Below, piece by piece: positions 60,385 to 64,000 of a DNA stretch of 64,000 nt (the first letter of the stretch is position 1; each line of letters starts with the position of its first letter). This stretch comes from an uncultured Clostridia bacterium. Its GTDB lineage: Bacteria > Bacillota > Clostridia > Saccharofermentanales > Saccharofermentanaceae. The translations under genes were made by a program, and so were the position numbers. The stretch is taken from positions 1 through 64,000 of the forward strand of contig CAMJPC010000011.1 of NCBI GenBank assembly GCA_946407705.1, in the 5' to 3' direction. Below the pieces are notes generated by a model. It had not been told where the DNA came from and did no database searches. It saw only the letters and a program-made list of their open reading frames with translations.

Positions 60385-61369
60385 TGTAATCACGCTCTTC
60401 CTGTTCAGCATTATCGTTTACAACATCCCGCTCCTTTACGGTACGGCAGGCGAGATAATGATCGAGAAATCAGGTTCACTGAACCTTGGTGTTGAAGGTA
60501 CGATGGCCATCGGTGCTGTTGCCGGATACCTCCTGGGAATGCGTTCGGGAAGCCTTCTTGTCGCATGCCTCGTAAGCTTTGTGGCTTCAGGTCTCGTAGG
60601 ACTTCTTTTCTCGTTCCTCACGGTTACGCTTCAGGCAAACCAGAACGTTACGGGTCTTACGATCACAACGTTCGGCGTCGCGTTCTACTACTTCATCGGC
60701 AACGCCGTTTCCAACAGTGAATCAAAGTGGCCCGCACTCGGAGGCAGTGCTCTTGATAAGCAGTTTGCAGCCATCGAGATCCCGCTTCTTTCGAAGATCC
60801 CCGTTATCGGAAAGACGTTCTTCTCGCACAACGTACTCATATATCTCGGCTTCGCGATCGCGATACTGATGTGGCTCTATTTCAAGAAAACGGTACCCGG
60901 ACTTAAGCTCCGTGCGATCGGTGAGAACCCCGGCGCTGCTGACTCTCTGGGTGTCAACATCACGCTCTACAAATACGTTCACATCATCATCGGTTCAGGC
61001 ATCATGGGCATCGGAGGCCTCTATATGGCTCTCAACATGGGCGGAACTTTTGAAGGTTCCAACTGCTGGATCAACGGTTACGGATGGATCTCGATCGCAC
61101 TCGTTATCTTCGCTAACTGGAGTCCTGCAAAGGCGATCCTCGGTACGTTCATCTTCGGATTCTTTAATACGCTCAGAGTTCAGAATGCGCCTCTTGCGAC
61201 CGCTTTCCCGAATACTCTCGGATGGCTTACAAAGATACCTGCGCAGTTCTTCTCGGCATTGCCGTTCATCATCACTCTCATCGTTCTCATATTGAGTTCG
61301 GTAAGCAAGAACAGCAACAGCAACGAGCCTTCCGCTATCGGCAGAAATTACTACAGAGAAGACAGATAA
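60377..61369 (+). CDS. Nucleoside ABC transporter permease (YufQ-like)
   Basis: 330 residues, eight or so TM helices. Characteristic segments: GEIMIEKSGSLNLGVEGTMAIGAV, NVTGLTITTFGVA and AIGENPGAADSLGVNITLYKY. AAGGAGG is 9 bases before ATG 60377; it overlaps the previous gene by 8 bases. A longer in-frame start at 60335 is rejected for lack of a site. Completes the purine nucleoside importer. No terminator separates it from ilvB. Confidence 0.93.
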   Translation: MVDVITLFLFSIIVYNIPLLYGTAGEIMIEKSGSLNLGVEGTMAIGAVAGYLLGMRSGSLLVACLVSFVASGLVGLLFSFLTVTLQANQNVTGLTITTFGVAFYYFIGNAVSNSESKWPALGGSALDKQFAAIEIPLLSKIPVIGKTFFSHNVLIYLGFAIAILMWLYFKKTVPGLKLRAIGENPGAADSLGVNITLYKYVHIIIGSGIMGIGGLYMALNMGGTFEGSNCWINGYGWISIALVIFANWSPAKAILGTFIFGFFNTLRVQNAPLATAFPNTLGWLTKIPAQFFSALPFIITLIVLILSSVSKNSNSNEPSAIGRNYYREDR

Positions 61370-61387
61370 AAAAAGGAGTGTTGTCAG

Positions 61388-63067
61388 ATGAAACTTACAG
61401 GAGCCCAGATAGTTATCGAGACCTTGCTTGAACAAGGTGTTGATACTGTTTTCGGTTTTCCGGGAGCAACAGTAATCGATATCTATGACAAGCTTTTCGA
61501 CCGTAAGGATGAGATCAGGCATGTCCTCGCCGCTCACGAACAGGGCGCTGCCCATGCTGCAGACGGATATGCGAGATCAACGGGCAAACCCGGCGTGGTC
61601 ATCGCGACTTCAGGTCCCGGCGCGACCAATCTTGTAACAGGCATCGCGACTGCATTCCTCGACTCTGTCCCCATGATCGCCATCACGGGAAACGTTGCCA
61701 ATTCCATGATCGGACGTGACGCTTTCCAGGAGATCGACATTACGGGCGTTACGCTTCCCATAACGAAGCACAACTTTTTCGTAAGAGACATCAAGGTGCT
61801 TGCGGATACCATCCGTGAGGCTTTCAAGATCTGCACGTCAGGAAGACCCGGTCCGGTCCTCATCGATATTCCGAACGACATCCAGACTGCTACATGTGAG
61901 TTCAAAACTACGCGCAAAGTCGTTCCCGCCAAGCCCCAGAAGGCAGACGCGGAAATGGTCGCAAGAGCTGCCGAGATGATCGCCGAATGCAAGAGACCTT
62001 ACATCTATTTCGGCGGCGGTGCGGTAAGAGCCGGCGCGGGCAAAGAGATACTTGCGCTCGCAGAGAAGATCGATGCATACATCGGATGCTCCATGATGGG
62101 TCTTTCAGAGATACCCACGTCCAATCCGAGATTCCTCGGAATGCAGGGAATGCACGGACATTTCGCTTCATCTGTCGCGCTCGCGAAAAGCGATCTCATG
62201 ATCGCCGTCGGCGTCAGATTCTCCGACCGTGCGACGGGCAAGACTGACAGATACGCGCTTAATTCCAAGAAGATCCACATCGATGCCGACGTGGCTGAGA
62301 TCGGCAAGAACGTCTCTGTGGATCTCGGTGTTTGCTGCGACGTAAAAGACTTCCTCGCAAGGCTCATCGATGCCGTTGAGGAGAAGAAGCTCCCTGATTG
62401 GGAAGAGAAGATCAAGTCTCTCAGAGCGCGTGAATCAGACGCGTACGACGACGATACTTTCGTGCCGAGAGAAGTCATTCTCGACATAGCATCGAAGGTA
62501 AAACCCGACACGAGGATCGCTACCGATGTCGGCCAGCACCAGATGTGGACGGCACAGTTCTATAATTTCAGAAAGAAGCATACATGGCTCAGTTCAGGTG
62601 GTCTCGGAACCATGGGATTCGGCCTCGGCGCTGCGATCGGTTCAACGTTTGCGACAGGCAAGAGAGCAGTCCTCATCACAGGTGACGGAAGCTTCGGCAT
62701 GAGCCTTAACGAACTCGCTACGGCCGTTACTTATAACGTCCCGGTAACCATCGTCATATTCAATAACCACACGCTCGGAATGGTAAGACAGTGGCAGACT
62801 CTGTTCTACGACAAGAGATATTCAGGCACTGACATCGAGCGCAGCACTGATTTCGTAAAACTCGCGGAAGCCTTTGGCGCGAAGGGCTTCAGAGCTGATG
62901 ACATCGACGGGTTCAGGAAGGCTTTCGATGAGGCTTACGCATATGACGGACCTGCCGTCATCGACATGAAGATCGATTCCGATGCGATGGTCCTTCCGAT
63001 GCTTCGTCCCGGCGGAACATTCGAAAATCTCGTAACGTGGAAGGAGGCCGAAAATGAAGAAAGATAA
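61388..63067 (+). CDS. ilvB: Acetolactate synthase large (catalytic) subunit
   Basis: 559 residues. TPP enzyme with the N-terminal FGFPGATVIDIYD, catalytic Glu in LAAHEQGAAHAADGYARSTG, FAD/AHAS segment IPNDIQTA and the GDGSFGMSLNELATA...NNHTLGMV TPP/Mg motif. It condenses two pyruvates to acetolactate or pyruvate with 2-ketobutyrate, the first common step of branched-chain amino acid synthesis. Only 18 bases separate it from the nucleoside permease; AAAGGAG precedes the ATG. No T-box or leader peptide fits in that gap. Confidence 0.97.
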   Translation: MKLTGAQIVIETLLEQGVDTVFGFPGATVIDIYDKLFDRKDEIRHVLAAHEQGAAHAADGYARSTGKPGVVIATSGPGATNLVTGIATAFLDSVPMIAITGNVANSMIGRDAFQEIDITGVTLPITKHNFFVRDIKVLADTIREAFKICTSGRPGPVLIDIPNDIQTATCEFKTTRKVVPAKPQKADAEMVARAAEMIAECKRPYIYFGGGAVRAGAGKEILALAEKIDAYIGCSMMGLSEIPTSNPRFLGMQGMHGHFASSVALAKSDLMIAVGVRFSDRATGKTDRYALNSKKIHIDADVAEIGKNVSVDLGVCCDVKDFLARLIDAVEEKKLPDWEEKIKSLRARESDAYDDDTFVPREVILDIASKVKPDTRIATDVGQHQMWTAQFYNFRKKHTWLSSGGLGTMGFGLGAAIGSTFATGKRAVLITGDGSFGMSLNELATAVTYNVPVTIVIFNNHTLGMVRQWQTLFYDKRYSGTDIERSTDFVKLAEAFGAKGFRADDIDGFRKAFDEAYAYDGPAVIDMKIDSDAMVLPMLRPGGTFENLVTWKEAENEER

Positions 63068-63569
63068 GATAATCATCGCTATCTACGTTGACAACCAGTA
63101 CGGCGTCCTGTCGCGTGTCACGGCCATGTTCACTAGAAGAGGATTCAACATCGATTCACTCACCGTCGGTGAGACGGAATCGCCCGCATATTCACGTATC
63201 ACGATCACCCTTTCCGCTGCGAAGACCGATAAGGATCAGGTAGTCTCACAGCTCCGTAAACTCTACAACGTTAAGAAGGTCGTTGTCCTTTCCAACGAGG
63301 ATTGTATGAAGCGCGAGCTCATGCTCATCAAGGTAAGGAACAGCGAAGACATAAGAGACAGGATCCTTGAGACGGCGAAGATCTTCAGGGCCAAGGTAAT
63401 CGATCTCGGTGAGGAAGCGATAAGCATCGAGGTAACCGGTGATTCGACTAAGATCGACGGTTTCATCCAGAACGTAAAGACCTTCGGCATCATCGAAATG
63501 TGCCGTACCGGCATTGTCGCTCTCGACCGCGGAAGCACCACGATCTGGTCCGATCACGATGACGATTAA
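63054..63569 (+). CDS. ilvN: Acetolactate synthase small (regulatory) subunit
   Basis: 171 residues. N-terminal ACT domain with IIAIYVDNQYGVLSRVTAMFTRRGFNIDSLTVGETE, the valine-binding signature region, and a C-terminal RAKVIDLGEEAISIEVTGD regulatory domain. It binds valine for feedback control and activates the large subunit. Overlaps ilvB by 14 bases with GGAGG inside ilvB before the ATG. Standard length. Confidence 0.96.
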   Translation: MKKDKIIIAIYVDNQYGVLSRVTAMFTRRGFNIDSLTVGETESPAYSRITITLSAAKTDKDQVVSQLRKLYNVKKVVVLSNEDCMKRELMLIKVRNSEDIRDRILETAKIFRAKVIDLGEEAISIEVTGDSTKIDGFIQNVKTFGIIEMCRTGIVALDRGSTTIWSDHDDD

Positions 63570-63581
63570 AGGTAAGAACAC

Positions 63582-64000
63582 ATGGCTGATCTGATCAAGG
63601 AAATCAACTCTCTGGCCATTTTCGGAGGCATGAGGAAAAAGGAACCCCTTGCAAGTCTTACCAGGTTCCTTAAGCTCGCCGACGAAGGCACGCAGTCGCA
63701 GAATGATCTCATAGAAGCATACTCCGAGTTTGTTAACGCTGTTTATTCGATGAGACCTGACGCGGATTTCTCCGGAGCTCTCTGGGATTGTCTGAGATCT
63801 GATGACAATGCGTACATCAGTTTCACAAAGACAAACATAATGAGACGCCGCACCGGTGAAGAGGAGCTGAAGATCAGCAAGATGATGGAAGTCGCTGTCG
63901 AAAGAGAACTCGAGATCCTTACCGCAATAGGAAACACATCTTACATCAATCTGCAGAATATGCTCTTCTATGACGGATACATAGCGCAGTTCAAGACTAC
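63582..64000 (+). CDS. Start of an unidentified protein, possibly a DUF815-type AAA protein (partial)
   Basis: 139 residues, open to the window end. All-helical, charged start: MADLIKEINSLAIFGGMRKKE, then LASLTRFLKLADEG, MEVAVERELEILTAIGN and a final YDGYIAQFKT. The layout recalls the N-terminal region of clostridial DUF815 AAA ATPases, but the Walker motifs would lie beyond the window, so this is a guess. A weak AAGGTAAG site lies 6-8 bases before the ATG, 12 bases after ilvN. Confidence 0.6.
   Translation, partial: MADLIKEINSLAIFGGMRKKEPLASLTRFLKLADEGTQSQNDLIEAYSEFVNAVYSMRPDADFSGALWDCLRSDDNAYISFTKTNIMRRRTGEEELKISKMMEVAVERELEILTAIGNTSYINLQNMLFYDGYIAQFKT

Overview
This 64 kb window looks like chromosome from a low-to-mid GC, Gram-positive anaerobe of the class Clostridia, probably a gut or rumen-type fermenter of plant polysaccharide. 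The grounds are strong AGGAGG-type ribosome binding sites, many U-tract terminators, a split two-subunit transketolase, lipoprotein-type ABC binding proteins, intracellular GH3 and GH43 enzymes, an AgcS alanine symporter, a FliB-type methylase and an HD-GYP architecture familiar from clostridia. The species cannot be named from the sequence.

Layout. 0-1 kb: the 3' end of a 5S rRNA and a tRNA-Asn (end of an rrn operon), then a small two-TM protein. 1.1-3.1 kb: an OmpR-type two-component pair. 3.1-7.2 kb: metE-metF with a divergent LysR regulator, which should supply and control methyl groups for methionine. 7.3-11.8 kb: an FtsX-type ABC exporter and an anchored HAD phosphatase. 11.9-15.4 kb (minus strand): a transmembrane HD-GYP protein abutting a non-intron, non-retron-looking reverse transcriptase; this is the most unusual gene pair in the window. 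15.7-20.5 kb: a GH43 enzyme, a 300-base palindrome-rich gap, an acidic membrane-anchored protein, a FliB-type methylase, a cupin and a TPM-like membrane protein. 20.8-27.1 kb: carB, an AgcS symporter and an iron alcohol dehydrogenase.

27.3-33.2 kb is a compact five-gene Ser/Thr phosphorylation module: a zinc-ribbon/FHA adaptor with five near-identical Thr-containing motifs, a PP2C phosphatase, a membrane HtrA-like protease with a cytosolic FHA tail, a small unknown protein and a receptor-type kinase with an HRDxSPxN catalytic loop. 33.5-39.1 kb is a pentose operon (xylulokinase, DUF4867, FucI/AraA-fold isomerase, split transketolase). An IS3-family element (39.1-40.6 kb) has landed in the loop of the terminator that ends this operon. 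40.6-48.2 kb is a sugar-uptake locus (YesL-like protein, binding protein, two permeases, AraC regulator, GH3 enzyme). The AraC regulator may also reach the GH43 gene through shared TAGCAA half-sites.

48.2-55.6 kb holds housekeeping and accessory genes (release factor 3, 4-alpha-glucanotransferase with an insertion, glycerol kinase, AEC transporter, SseB-like protein, an anchored unknown). 55.7-61.4 kb is a purine-salvage block: xpt, apparently starting at an ATT codon, then a complete BMP-type nucleoside ABC transporter. It runs without a terminator into ilvB-ilvN and a partial gene at the window edge. Carbohydrate uptake, intracellular hydrolysis and pentose-phosphate entry form one coherent theme; purine salvage and branched-chain amino acid synthesis form another.
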